Position numbers and translations under genes: made by a program. Under the pieces are notes generated by a model. That model did not search any database. It saw nothing but the letters and a program-made list of their open reading frames with translations, and was not told where the DNA came from. Positions 1 through 9,111 of a DNA stretch of 64,000 nt are shown in pieces (positions within the stretch are counted from its first letter, which is position 1; the number at the start of each line of letters is the position of its first letter). Source of the stretch: Gaiellasilicea sp963765705. Lineage in GTDB: Bacteria; Actinomycetota; Thermoleophilia; Gaiellales; Gaiellaceae. The stretch is taken from positions 62,001 through 126,000 of the forward strand of contig CAVXXJ010000004.1 in NCBI GenBank assembly GCA_963765705.1. The letters run 5' to 3'.

Positions 1-2
1 AC

Positions 3-380
3 GGCGTAGTGCTCGCCGATGAGGGCGTAGTAGCGAGCGTCATTGCCATGCGTTGCCGGATCGAACTCCGGTGCGCTCTCGATCTCCTCCGTCGTGCGGT
101 CGAGAAAGACCGTCTCGGTATCGAGATCGATGTGCTCGATGATCCCGAACGGAAGCAGCAGCTTCTTACCTGCGATCGATGCCCCGCAGTCAACGATCAA
201 GCGACCAATCCCTCCGGTCTCAGTGGCCTCATCGACCTTGCCGATTGCGGCGTCCTTTGACTCGACGGCAAAACCGACGACGACTGCGGCACCGACCGGC
301 GGGTCGATCGGCTGCGTCCAGATGTCCGCCATCACGACGCCTGAAGCGGCGCGATCATGGGTGTTGTTGCGCTGGTCCAT
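3..380 (-). CDS. PRC-barrel-like stress/photosynthesis-type small protein (partial)
   Basis: The frame opens at an ATG at 380 on the minus strand, with a strong Shine-Dalgarno (GGAGGAG) just upstream, and runs off the left edge of the window, so the C-terminus is missing. About 126 residues are visible. After a short N-terminal tail comes a beta-rich stretch with IGKVDEATETGGIGRLIVD and an acidic DTETVFLDRT motif, the usual look of PRC-barrel domain proteins, which are small cytosolic beta-barrels of ill-defined role. A second PRC-barrel-like gene lies at 38202-38453. The family call rests on pattern only; the reading frame itself is well supported by the ribosome site. Confidence 0.65.
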   Translation of the reverse strand, partial: MDQRNNTHDRAASGVVMADIWTQPIDPPVGAAVVVGFAVESKDAAIGKVDEATETGGIGRLIVDCGASIAGKKLLLPFGIIEHIDLDTETVFLDRTTEEIESAPEFDPATHGNDARYYALIGEHYA

Positions 381-602
381 CGTTCTCCTCCTTTGTCGTT
401 GCCTTAAGCGTTCCCCCGTCCCGGCGAGCAAAGCGCGACTTCAGCACTTTGAGAGCCTTAGCTGCCAGGAAGCTGATGCGGCCCGCGCTCGACCCAGCAC
501 TGAGAGAGCCCGGCGCACGCCGGTCAACTCTGAAATACGCGCCGCCGTTCCTGGCACGCCCCTTACATCTTCCGCGCCGGGTCTGCGGTTACGGTGCGCG
601 CA

Positions 603-1103
603 ATGAGACGCGGACTCGTCGTCGGCCTCGCCGCCAGCTCTTCTTCGCATTTCCTGTGCACGCTGGCGCATCGCCTGTTGTTCGCTACGGCATCCAGGAC
701 GATGCCTGGTTGCTGTACGGGGAGGGGACCCTTGAGAGCCGGATCGAGACCCTCGACCGGCTCGGAGTCGACCTCGTGCGATTCACGATCGACTGGAGTG
801 CGGTTGAGCCACAGCGCGGGACACGGACTGGAGCCGTATCGATCCGGTGCTTCGCGCTCTGCAGGCTCGCGGCGTCGGCGTCGTCGCGACGCTCTACGGC
901 ACGCCGCGTTGGCGAACGGTGGTCGTTCGACCAACTGGGCGTCGACCTCCAGCTCGACGTTCGCATCCTTCGCAGGCGCAGCTGCGAGACGCTACCCGTG
1001 GGTCAAGGACTTGTTGATCTGGAACGAGCCGAACCAGCGGCGCTGGCCACGACCGACGACACCGAGCACATACGTGACGAAGTTGCTCCATCCGGCTCAC
1101 AGG
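603..1103 (+). pseudogene. Remnant of a secreted cellulase-like glycoside hydrolase
   Basis: Pieces of one protein appear in order in different frames: a signal-peptide start (MRRGLVVGLAA), then VRYGIQDDAWLLYGEGTLE and RLGVDLVRFTIDWSAVEP, then WSRIDPVLRALQARGVGVVATLYGTPRW, interrupted, then FASFAGAAARRYPWVKDLLI and WNEPNQRRW. WNEP with the catalytic acid/base Glu is the hallmark of clan GH-A (TIM-barrel) hydrolases. At least three frame changes are needed within 500 bp, and everything after about residue 165 of the expected ~400 is missing. Unlike other frameshifted genes here, the lost C-terminal half argues for true decay rather than only base-calling error. Confidence 0.7.
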
Positions 1104-1839
1104 CCTGCTACGGAAAACGCCCTGGAAACGGGGCTTTTCTATGCATACTGTTTCACCGGCGACTCGTCAGGCTCGCCCCGCGACGGGCCAGACGGCGGTT
1201 TCGTGGAACCGCTCGGCGCGGTCGCCCGGCGTGACCCTTGGTCGTGCCGGCTAAGAGCCGCTCCGCAAGACGAAACGTACCAGTGAGGCGAACCTCCGGC
1301 GGGACAGCCCGGATCGGCCGATACTCGGGCGAGCCCGAGCTATCCGCCAGGCACCGCTGTTGCAGGGGATTGTCCGCAAGCAGGTCCACGCCCGTTCTTG
1401 CGTTTCATGGCGCTGGCCGTTGCCCGCTCCATCCATACGCCGTTGCTACGTTGCCAATTTCGCAAACATGCGACGCACTCGTCGGACAAAAGTCGGCAGT
1501 CGCCCAGGATCTCGAACCGCTGGCCGACGCGCGAGTTGAAGGCGGCGACGCGACGCGGGACCCAGATGGGGGGCGGATGAGAACGCGCGCGGCAACCGCC
1601 CCCGATCGCGGCCGAGACCCGCGGATACTCGAGCGCCTAGCGCCAGTCGAAGGTCGGTAAGCGGGCGAGGACGTCGAAACCGGGAAAAACACCGAGCTGA
1701 ATCGGTCACCAAGGTGAGCAGAGCGGTAGCGACGAGGAGAACGACGAGCTCTCGACGACAAGCGTCGATGCGAGCGTTGGGTAGGAGCTGCCCGCGGGAA
1801 ACCCGCTTGCAGTTCCATTGAGGCGGGTATGCGACCCCT
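1104..1839. other. 736-bp stretch without a supportable gene
   Basis: Several open frames exist on both strands, but all are arginine/serine-rich with no conserved motif or ribosome site. A small hairpin (GCGGG-AAA-CCCGC) lies at 1794-1806 before the next operon. The region probably holds decayed 3' sequence of the hydrolase upstream and the promoter of the operon starting at 1840. Confidence 0.5.
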
Positions 1840-2226
1840 ATGCGCGCCCGGATCCTCGCTTACGACGTCGGACTCGCTATCTGGGCGCTCGTCTGGATCG
1901 GGATGGGGTTCTTCGTCCACGAGAACGTGCGCGGGCTTGCCGAGCTTTCGGTCCCGGTGGTCAAGGCGAGCCGCGCACTTGACGAGACCGCGGAGGGACT
2001 CGACCGGATCTCATCGATCCCGCTCATCGGCGACGCGGCCAACCTCGACGCGATCAGGGCGCGCGTCCGAGAGGCCGGAGTGGAGGCCCGCGCCAGCGCG
2101 CGCGAGAGCCGCGAAAACGTGCGCACGCTGGCCTGGCTGCTCGGCATCTCGATCGCGCTCGTGCCGACGCTGCCCCTGCTCGCGATCTACATCCCGGTCC
2201 GCCGTGATTGGCGCAGGCGCGAGTGA
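1840..2226 (+). CDS. Small two-helix membrane protein, first gene of MMPL operon
   Basis: 128 residues with a transmembrane helix near residues 8-26, a soluble helical middle (about 30-95) and a second membrane helix near 98-117 (LLGISIALVPTLPLLAIYIP), ending in a basic RRDWRRRE tail. The periplasmic/extracellular middle has a heptad-like helical pattern. I do not recognise a named family. Its stop codon overlaps the GTG start of the MMPL exporter (GTGA at 2223-2226), so the two are translationally coupled and probably form one membrane assembly. Confidence 0.7.
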   Translation: MRARILAYDVGLAIWALVWIGMGFFVHENVRGLAELSVPVVKASRALDETAEGLDRISSIPLIGDAANLDAIRARVREAGVEARASARESRENVRTLAWLLGISIALVPTLPLLAIYIPVRRDWRRRE

Positions 2227-4394
2227 TCCGACTGTGGGTGCGGCTGGTCGTGCGGCTGCGTTATCTCGTGGTCGCGGGCTGGCTCGCGGCCGCGGTCGCC
2301 TCGGTGCTCTTTCTCCCCGGGCTCGGCGGCTCCGAGCCCGCCGAGCTCGGCGGGCTCGTGCCGGCGGACGCGCGGGCGCTCGCGGTGGAGCGCCACTCGT
2401 TCGAGTACTTCGACGTGCCGCTCCTCTCTCGAGCGGTCGTCGTCCAGCGCGATTCGGACGGTCTCTCGGCTGCCGAGCAGAGACGCGTGCTCGACCGGGC
2501 GCTGCGGATCAACACGCGCCAGGACGAGCTGCTCTCGACCGTCCTCTTCGCCCTTCCCATCCTGAACACCGGTGGGGTCTTTCCGAGCTCGCGCGAGCGC
2601 GGGACGACGGCCGTGACCTACCTCTTCTACGAGCCGTCGGCGAGCCTGCACGCGCGGGCGGCGCTCGCCGACACCTACGCCTCGCGGATCGAGAGCGATG
2701 GCGACGCGCTGATCGGCGTCACGGGCGCCGCGCCGGCACGGATCGAGCAGCTCGAGGCGATCGAGGGCGCTTTGCCGCTCGTCGAGCTGGCGACGGTGCT
2801 GCTGATCGCGCTCGTCGTCGGGATCACGTTCCGGTCGCTCGGCGCGCCGCTGCTCACGCTCGCCACCGCCGCGATCGCGTATCTCGTCGCGATCGGCGTG
2901 ATCGGCTGGTTCGGCGAGACCTTCGGGCTAGCGATCCCGCGCGAGGTCGAGCCGGTGATGGTCGTGCTGCTGCTCGGGGTCGTGACCGACTACGCGATCT
3001 TCTTCCTCTCCGGCTTCCGCCGCCGACTCGCGGAGGACAAGAGCACGCTCGAGGCCGCGAGCGAGACGACGCGACTCGTCTCGCCGATCGTCGCGACGGC
3101 CGGGCTGATCGTCGTCTGCGGCACGGCGACGCTGCTCGTCGGGCGCCTGGAGTTCTTTCGCGCCTTCGGGCCCGGCGCCGCGCTCGCGGTGCTCGTCGCC
3201 CTCGTCGCCTCGCTGACGCTCGTCCCGGCGGCGCTTGCGATCTTCGGCCGCCTGCTCTTCTGGCCGTCGCTCCGACGCACGAGCCTCGACGAGGGCAACC
3301 GCAGGGGGATCTCATCCCTGCTTGCGAGCGCCGTCAGCCGCCGCCCGGTCGCGCTCGTCGTCGCGCTGGCCTCGATCGGGCTACTCGGAGCGGCCGCAGC
3401 CGAGGCGCGCGACGCGAAGCTCGGGTTCACGCTGCTGACCGGACTACCCGCGGGGAGCGACGTGGAGCGAGCGCTCTTCGCCGCAGGCACGGGCTTCGAG
3501 GCGGGGATCGTCGCGCCGACGATGATCCTCGTCGAGGGCGAGGGGATCGGCGCGCGCCGCGACCAGCTCGTCGAGCTGGAGGAGCGAATCGAGCGCCAGC
3601 CCGGCGTCGCCGGCGTGATCGGCCCGCGGGAGCTGCCGGAAGGGGTTCCCCGCGACGTCCTGCTTGCGCCCGATGCCGCCCGTTACGCCGTCATCCTGGC
3701 GGGCGATCCTCTCGGCGGCTCCGCGCTCGAGCACGTCCGCACCTTGCAAGCCAACTTGCCCGGTCTTCTGCGGACGAGCGGCCTGCCCGAGGCCGGCGCC
3801 GGCCTCGCCGGCGACACCGCGCTCGCCGCGGAGACGGTGGACAGCATCGTCGAGGACATCAAGCGGATCGCGCTCGCCGCCCTCCTCGTCAACTTCCTCT
3901 TCCTCGCGCTCTTCCTGCGCGCGCTCGTAGCGCCGTTCTACCTCCTGGCCGCAAGCGTCCTCGGCCTGGTCGCGGCGCTCGGCGTGACCACGCTCGTCTT
4001 CCGCGAGCTGCTCGGCTACGGCGACATCACGTACTACGTCCCCTTTGCAGGGGCGGTCCTGCTCCTCTCGCTCGGTTCCGACTACAACCTGTTCGTTGTC
4101 GGCCGGATCTGGCAGGAGTCGGCTCGTCGACCGACGCGCGAGGCGATCAGGGTGGCCGCGCCCAGGGCCTCGGGCGCGATCACGATCGCCGGCGTCGCGC
4201 TCGCAGGGAGCTTCGCCCTGCTGGCGCTCGTGCCGCTGCGGCCCTTCCGCGAGCTCGCGCTGCTCATGGCCACAGGAATCCTGATCGACACGTTTCTCGT
4301 GCGGACGCTGCTCGTGCCGTCGCTGATCGCGCTCTTCGGCGAGAAGGGCTGGTGGCCCGGGCGCCGCCGGCCGCACGTGGCCGGGCACGGATGA
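2223..4394 (+). CDS. MMPL-family RND exporter
   Basis: About 723 residues, a standard length for single-chain MMPL/HAE3 transporters that move lipids or hydrophobic compounds across the cytoplasmic membrane. It shows the expected two-fold architecture: one N-terminal helix, a large extracytoplasmic loop, then six helices, repeated. The family signatures TDYAIFFLSGFRRRLAE (first half) and SDYNLFVVGRIWQE (second half) are present; the Asp-Tyr pairs carry proton coupling in the family. The GTG at 2223 is preferred over a TTG at 2208 because it overlaps the upstream stop. The 3' end overlaps the next start by ATGA. The substrate is unknown. Confidence 0.9.
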   Translation: MIRLWVRLVVRLRYLVVAGWLAAAVASVLFLPGLGGSEPAELGGLVPADARALAVERHSFEYFDVPLLSRAVVVQRDSDGLSAAEQRRVLDRALRINTRQDELLSTVLFALPILNTGGVFPSSRERGTTAVTYLFYEPSASLHARAALADTYASRIESDGDALIGVTGAAPARIEQLEAIEGALPLVELATVLLIALVVGITFRSLGAPLLTLATAAIAYLVAIGVIGWFGETFGLAIPREVEPVMVVLLLGVVTDYAIFFLSGFRRRLAEDKSTLEAASETTRLVSPIVATAGLIVVCGTATLLVGRLEFFRAFGPGAALAVLVALVASLTLVPAALAIFGRLLFWPSLRRTSLDEGNRRGISSLLASAVSRRPVALVVALASIGLLGAAAAEARDAKLGFTLLTGLPAGSDVERALFAAGTGFEAGIVAPTMILVEGEGIGARRDQLVELEERIERQPGVAGVIGPRELPEGVPRDVLLAPDAARYAVILAGDPLGGSALEHVRTLQANLPGLLRTSGLPEAGAGLAGDTALAAETVDSIVEDIKRIALAALLVNFLFLALFLRALVAPFYLLAASVLGLVAALGVTTLVFRELLGYGDITYYVPFAGAVLLLSLGSDYNLFVVGRIWQESARRPTREAIRVAAPRASGAITIAGVALAGSFALLALVPLRPFRELALLMATGILIDTFLVRTLLVPSLIALFGEKGWWPGRRRPHVAGHG

Positions 4395-5728
4395 TCGCAG
4401 CGCTGCCGAGTCTCGAGGCGTGGTGGCGGAGGCTCGTCGACAGCTTCTGGTTCGTGCCGGGCAGCGTTGCCCTCGTCTACGCGCTACTCGCTTTCGCTCT
4501 CGTCCGAATCGATCGCGCCGCTGGCACGAATGGTGCGGGCGTGGGCTTCGGCGGGGATGCCGATGCCGCCCGGGGGATTCTCTCGACGATCGCGGGCTCG
4601 CTGATCACGGTGGCCGGGCTCGCCTTCTCGCTCACGATCGTGATCCTGAGCCTCGTCTCGAGCCAGTTCACCCCGCGTGCGCTGCCACGGCTGCTCGCGG
4701 ATCGCGTCAACCAGGTGGTCGCCGGCAGCTTCATCGGCATCTTCGTCTACTGCCTGCTCGTCCTCAGAACGATTCGATCCGAAGCCGGTCGGGCGCCCGG
4801 CTTCGTGCCGGGGCTCGCCGTCAGCGTCTCGATTGCGCTGGCGCTCGTCGCGCTCGCCCTGCTGCTCCTCTTCATCCACCACATGGGCCAGTCGGTCCAG
4901 GCCTCGCAGATCGCCGCGCGCATGGGCCGAGAGACGCTGCAGACGATCGACCGCATCTACCCGGGGCGATACGGACGAGCGCGCGCCGAGAGCGGCGCCG
5001 CGCTCGTCCACGCCTGGAGCGACCAGGGGGAGCCGCGGCTCGTCTTCCCAACGCGTCCCGGCTACGTCCAGGCGATTTCGGCCGAGGCCCTCCTAGAGAG
5101 CATCGACGGGGCCGGCGTCCGGCTCCACGTCGCGGTTCGCCCAGGCGACTTCGTCACCGAGGCGAGCGTTCTCGTCGCCGTCTGGTCCGCCGAGACGCCC
5201 GACGACGCAACCATCCGGGCGCTCCGGCGGGGGATCCCGATCGCGAGCGAACGCGATCTCAGGCAAGACGCGGCCTACGGGATCCGCCAGCTCGCCGACG
5301 TGGCCATCAAGGCTCTCTCTCCTGGGATCAACGATCCGACGACCGCCGACACCTGTATCGGCTACCTGCGCGCGGCGCTCGAGCGCCTGGCCGGACGCGA
5401 GATCCCCGGCGAGGTACTCCGCGATCCCGATCGGCAGGCGGTCGTCGTCAAACGGCGCCTCACCTTCGAGGAGTACGTGGACGGCGCGTACAGCGAGATC
5501 GGCCGCTATGCGAGCGACAACGCCAGGGTCGTCCTGGCCGTGCTCGGCGCGCTTGCCGGAATCGGTGAGTCCGCCCGCATCGCCGGGGCGTGCGAGCGGA
5601 CGCCGATCATCGGCGAGCTCGCGCGGGCAGTCGCCGGGCCGGCTCTCGAGCAGGCCCGGACGGAACGGGACCGAGCGCTCATCCAGGACGGTCTAGAGCG
5701 CGTCGAGCACGCGGTTCTCGGCGGGTGA
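4391..5728 (+). CDS. DUF2254 family membrane protein
   Basis: 445 residues. Four predicted membrane helices lie in the first ~170 residues (VPGSVALVYALLAFALV; ILSTIAGSLITVAGLAFSLT; VAGSFIGIFVYCLLVL; VSIALALVALALLLLFIHH), followed by a cytosolic part. The conserved DUF2254 blocks SLVSSQFTPRALPRLLAD, FIHHMGQSVQ and DVAIKALSPGINDPTTA are all visible. The function of this widespread family is not known. It is the third gene of an operon with the small membrane protein and the MMPL exporter (ATGA overlap at 4391-4394), which suggests a shared membrane role. Confidence 0.9.
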   Translation: MIAALPSLEAWWRRLVDSFWFVPGSVALVYALLAFALVRIDRAAGTNGAGVGFGGDADAARGILSTIAGSLITVAGLAFSLTIVILSLVSSQFTPRALPRLLADRVNQVVAGSFIGIFVYCLLVLRTIRSEAGRAPGFVPGLAVSVSIALALVALALLLLFIHHMGQSVQASQIAARMGRETLQTIDRIYPGRYGRARAESGAALVHAWSDQGEPRLVFPTRPGYVQAISAEALLESIDGAGVRLHVAVRPGDFVTEASVLVAVWSAETPDDATIRALRRGIPIASERDLRQDAAYGIRQLADVAIKALSPGINDPTTADTCIGYLRAALERLAGREIPGEVLRDPDRQAVVVKRRLTFEEYVDGAYSEIGRYASDNARVVLAVLGALAGIGESARIAGACERTPIIGELARAVAGPALEQARTERDRALIQDGLERVEHAVLGG

Positions 5729-6045
5729 TGTCCGGGCGCGCTCAGCGCTCAGGCGGCGGCTCCACGGACAGATCCGGGTAGATCTGCATGGCGATCGCTC
5801 TTGAAGAAGCACGCTTTCCCCATCCGCCGCGAGATGGGCGTCGTCCGCCCACCGCACGCCGCACGCCGCTCAACAGCCGCGGGCGGATTCTGACCTGGCG
5901 GACGGCGAAATGGATTTCGTAGTCCGTAGCGGTTCAGGGAACGACGAGCCGCAGCGATCGCGCGATCGCACAACCGAGGTACCGACGATCCGGTTGGCTC
6001 GCAGATTCGAGCGACGGACGCCCTGACGCGATCGGAATCCCTCGA
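5729..6045. other. Intergenic region, nothing recognised
   Basis: 317 bp between the DUF2254 gene and the diguanylate cyclase. A 15-codon minus-strand reading (5743-5790) reads like the tail of a lost gene but has no support of its own. No clear terminator or promoter was found. Confidence 0.4.
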
Positions 6046-6969
6046 ATGAGGGACTCCCCGGCACGCGCGCTGGGCGATCCCTTAGTCATGCGGCTCGCAA
6101 CACTGATCCCGCGCCGGCGGGCGCTCCTCGCAGCTGGCGCATCGACCTACGCGCTCGTCTTCGCGCTGTTTCTGATCTTCGAGCGCCCCGGCCTCGGGAT
6201 CGGGCACGGCTTCTATCTCGGATTGATCTTCGTCGCCCTCGCCCGTGGTCCGATCGGCGGTGCTGGGGCGGGCGCGTTCGCGACGGTTCTGTATGCGATC
6301 GGAATCTGGGCCAACCCTCATGTCTCGCCAGCGACGATCCCTACCCTCGCCACCTCAATTCGCGGCGTCACCTACGTCGCCGTCGGCGTTGTCGTCGGCT
6401 GGTACGCCAGCCGCAACCGGACACTCAACCGGCGCTTGTCGGAGCTGGCGAATGAGTTGCGGACGCTCGCTGAGCGCGACCTGCTGACTGGCCTGCCAAA
6501 CACGCGTTCTTTCGAGCCTGCGATCACTCGTCGCATCGACGACGAGGAAGCGTTCGCTCTACTCATCGCCGACGTCGACGGGCTCAAGCGGATCAACGCC
6601 GCCAACGGCTACGACGAAGGGAACGACCTCTTGCGCAAAGTGGCCGGGCGGCTCACCAGCAAGCTCCCCCCGAGTAGCGACATCGCTCGTGTGGGAGACG
6701 ACGAGTTCGCGATCCTCATCCCCTGCACGAGAACTGAGGAAGCGGCGAACTACGCGACCCAGCTCGAGTCGTACCTCGACCTGGAAGACGGCGCTGTCAC
6801 TTTTGGGTGGGCCATGCACCCCCGCGAGGGGACGAATGCGCTTGCTCTCTACCGCGTCGCGGGCGATCGGCTCTACGCGCGCAAGCTCATGCGCGGCCAG
6901 CGACGGGGCATCTTTGAGCTCGTTGAAGGCCCGGCCGCTGTGCTGGCCGGCCCAAAGATCCTCGCCTAG
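6046..6969 (+). CDS. Membrane-bound GGDEF-domain protein with degenerate signature
   Basis: 307 residues. Four to five membrane helices fill roughly residues 25-130, followed by a linker and a GGDEF domain (about 145-290) typical of diguanylate cyclases that make cyclic di-GMP. RDLLTGLPNTRSFEP and the metal-site segment LLIADVDGLKRINAANGYDEGNDLL are well kept, but the signature reads GDDEF (RVGDDEFAIL) instead of GG(D/E)EF. Loss of the second Gly often weakens or abolishes cyclase activity, so it may act as a GTP or c-di-GMP sensor. No ribosome site decides the start; an ATG at 6088 (MRLATLIPRR) is a plausible alternative. Confidence 0.85.
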   Translation: MRDSPARALGDPLVMRLATLIPRRRALLAAGASTYALVFALFLIFERPGLGIGHGFYLGLIFVALARGPIGGAGAGAFATVLYAIGIWANPHVSPATIPTLATSIRGVTYVAVGVVVGWYASRNRTLNRRLSELANELRTLAERDLLTGLPNTRSFEPAITRRIDDEEAFALLIADVDGLKRINAANGYDEGNDLLRKVAGRLTSKLPPSSDIARVGDDEFAILIPCTRTEEAANYATQLESYLDLEDGAVTFGWAMHPREGTNALALYRVAGDRLYARKLMRGQRRGIFELVEGPAAVLAGPKILA

Positions 6970-7047
6970 CCCGCCGCATCTCTCCCAGCGCGACGAGAAA
7001 CGTAGCGCAGCTGCTGCTGAACGCGTGCCCGCGTCCAACGGTTCGAA

Positions 7048-7545
7048 TCAGAGCTCCCAGCTGAGGCCGCGGTCGATCTCGACGACGCGGCGCATCGTCT
7101 CCATGGTGATCGGGTCGGCCCGCCCGTGGGCTTCGAGCATGCGGACGAGGTCGCCGGCGCTGGCGACCTCCGCGCGCAGACCCTCGCCGAGGGATTCCCT
7201 ACGGGCCCGGTGGCGAAGGTCGTCCTGACCGCGGGTGCCGGTGGGCTGCGGGACGATTTTGATCTCACCGGCGTCGCTCTCAAGCACGATCACCGGCTCC
7301 CGCTCCGGGTCGAGCTCTCTGACGTCGAGCGGCTTGCCGTCCATGCGGCGCGCGTTCAGGTTCTCCAGCGCCTGCTGCAGCTTCTCCAGGTTCTGCGGTC
7401 GCAGCGACGGGGTGAGATCGAGGCCGCGGGTCAGCTCGTCCGACCCCTGGATCACGCGCGCGAGCGCGCCGATCACAACGAAGTAGACGCGGGTCTGCTC
7501 GAGCTCGCGCAGGATCGCGTACGGATCGAACCGCGTCGGGCTCAC
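7048..7545 (-). CDS. Nucleotidyltransferase-like toxin of an HTH/NTase pair
   Basis: 165 residues from a GTG at 7545 that overlaps the stop of the upstream HTH gene (GTGA). The N-terminal FDPYAILRELEQTRVYFVVIGALARVIQGSDELTRGLDL has the shape of the minimal nucleotidyltransferase fold (GG/GA.A...G..R...DLD), followed by a helical block NLEKLQQALENLNARRMDG and a C-terminal SAGDLVRMLEAHGR. The second catalytic acid is not obvious. In AbiEii/MNT-type pairs such a protein is the toxin and an HTH protein the antitoxin; the role here is inferred from order and fold. A near-identical internal 35-bp piece of this gene lies inverted at 7871-7905. Confidence 0.7.
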   Translation of the reverse strand: MSPTRFDPYAILRELEQTRVYFVVIGALARVIQGSDELTRGLDLTPSLRPQNLEKLQQALENLNARRMDGKPLDVRELDPEREPVIVLESDAGEIKIVPQPTGTRGQDDLRHRARRESLGEGLRAEVASAGDLVRMLEAHGRADPITMETMRRVVEIDRGLSWEL

Positions 7546-7835
7546 TGCTCCTCGAGCCGGTCGACCATGGCACGAAGGCGCTCCTGGGGCGTCAGCCGAC
7601 TCACCTCCTGGATTCGGCCGTCGCGCTCGGGGTCGCGCTCGAACGGAACGAGCGCGAGCGAGAGATCGAAGCCGCAAGCCTGAAGGACTCGGCGCAGCGT
7701 CGAGAAGCCCGGCTCGACCGAGTCCGTTTCCCAGCGCGCGATCGAGCTTCGCGCCAGGCCGAGCCTTTCGGCGAGCTGTTCCTGCGAGAGTTCGGCCCGG
7801 AGCCGGGCAGCGCGCATGAGATCCCCGCTCGTCAT
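7542..7835 (-). CDS. Xre-family HTH antitoxin-like regulator
   Basis: 97 residues. A canonical Cro/C1-type HTH occupies about residues 5-60 (RAARLRAELSQEQLAERLGL, then ARSSIARWETDSVEPGFSTL), followed by a short tail (LTPQERLRAMVDRLEEQ). It is the first gene of a two-gene minus-strand unit and its stop overlaps the start of the nucleotidyltransferase gene, the usual arrangement for an autoregulated antitoxin-toxin pair. DNA binding is firmly predicted; the antitoxin role is inferred from the partner. Confidence 0.8.
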   Translation of the reverse strand: MTSGDLMRAARLRAELSQEQLAERLGLARSSIARWETDSVEPGFSTLRRVLQACGFDLSLALVPFERDPERDGRIQEVSRLTPQERLRAMVDRLEEQ

Positions 7836-7870
7836 AGTCCGGCGCGCGCTCGATGCCTCAGAGTCAAGTG

Positions 7871-7905
7871 CTGCAGCAGGCGCTCGAGAACTTGAACGCG
7901 CGCCG
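7871..7905 (+). repeat. Inverted partial copy of the nucleotidyltransferase gene
   Basis: 35 bp that match the reverse complement of 7346-7380 inside the nucleotidyltransferase gene at 33 of 35 positions. Read on the plus strand it still encodes LQQALENLNARR, and the similarity fades beyond the next few codons. It sits between the HTH promoter and the integrase start, so it looks like a scar of a second, lost toxin gene or a recombination junction. Confidence 0.7.
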
Positions 7906-7955
7906 CTCCGATGGGAACCGGCATTTTCGAAAGCTCCTGATCGAAGGAGGTACCG

Positions 7956-9086
7956 ATGGCCTCGATTCGCCCCTACCGCACCGCGAAAGGCGACCGCAGA
8001 TACGAGGTTCGGTACCAGAGCTCGGACGGCGGTCAGCGCTCACGTTCCTTCTCCGCACACAAGGACGCGCACGCATTCAAGCTCGACGTCGAGCGAAAGC
8101 GCCAGGCGGGGTCGCTCTACGTCGCCGCTCCGATGCGGTTCGACGACGCCGCGCTCGAGTGGCTCGAACGGTTCGAGTCCGGAGCGGCCGGCCGAGTTCG
8201 CCCTCGGCCGAAGACGCTGGCCGTCACTCGAGAGTCCTTACGTCGTCTCGCCCCCGCTCTCGCACCTCTCGATCGATCGAGTCCGACGACCGCTTGTCGA
8301 GGACCTCGTTGCGCAGCTCGCCGCTGCCACGCCGAGACGAGCGGAGATGACCCTTGCGTTGTTGAAGCGCATCCTCCGCAACGCCGAGGAGCGTGGACAA
8401 CCCGTGGATCCAGGCGTCTACCGCGTCAGGATCGCCACACCGGATGAGCGGGAGCCTGTGCTCCTCAGCTGGAGCGATGTCGACGAGCTCCGATCGTGGA
8501 TGCCCGAGTACGTCGCCCGGATCGTGCCCGTCGCGATCCTCAGCCTCTGCCGGCAGGGCGAACTTCTGGCTCTTCGAGACATCGACTTCGATGAAGGCGC
8601 GATCTCGATCACAGGCCAAGGCGGTGCTTCTGGGCGAACGCCTACGAAGACTCGCGCCGGGCGGCGAACTGTCGACATCGGGCCGCTCGCGCTTCGGCTA
8701 CTGCGCGAGCAGCAGCTCGCGCGGGCACCGAACGAAGTTGTCTTCTCTTCCCGACCCGAGCGGGCGGAGCATTCGAGCGTCACAACTTCATGGGACGGGT
8801 GTTCAAGCCGGCGGCGCGAGCCGCTGGAATCCCCGAGCTCACCTTCCACGACCTCAGACACACCGGCGCCTCGCTGATGATCGCGGCCGGCTGCCACGTC
8901 AAGGTGATCGCCGACCAGATGGGGCACGCCGACGGCGGCGCCCTCGTCCTCCGCCGCTACGGCCACCTCTACAGCGGGGCGCGCCGCCAGGCGGCGCTCG
9001 CGCTCGAGTCGCACGTTTCGAAAGCTACGACTGATCCAGCTGTGGGATCAGTGTGGGATGGAGATCAGGGGGCGTTGGAGCTGTGA
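7956..9086 (+). pseudogene. Tyrosine site-specific recombinase (integrase), two frameshifts
   Basis: A strong ribosome site (GAAGGAGG) precedes the ATG. The AP2-like arm-binding N-terminus (MASIRPYRTAKGDRRYEVRY) and SAM-like core domain read in one frame to about 8260, the frame then shifts for VRRPLVEDLVAQLAAATPRR through CRQGELLALRDIDF, and returns near 8763 for FERHNFMGRVFKPAARAAG. All catalytic elements remain: the first Arg region, HDLRHTGASL, and YGHLY with the nucleophilic Tyr near the end. Total length, about 375 codons, is normal. The 3' end is 26 bp from the 3' end of tRNA-Val, the usual site for such enzymes. The shifts may be real or sequencing errors. Confidence 0.85.
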
Positions 9087-9111
9087 AGATGAACTCCCTG
9101 CAAATCCAAGG

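Noticed and set aside
1829..4390. A 1299-codon open frame running through the MMPL gene region into DUF2254
   Set aside because: Before 4391 it is arginine-rich shadow coding on the MMPL frame; only the part from 4391 is a real protein.
5743..5790. A 15-codon minus-strand peptide
   Set aside because: No ribosome site, no conservation that I can judge, and chance frames of this size are common.
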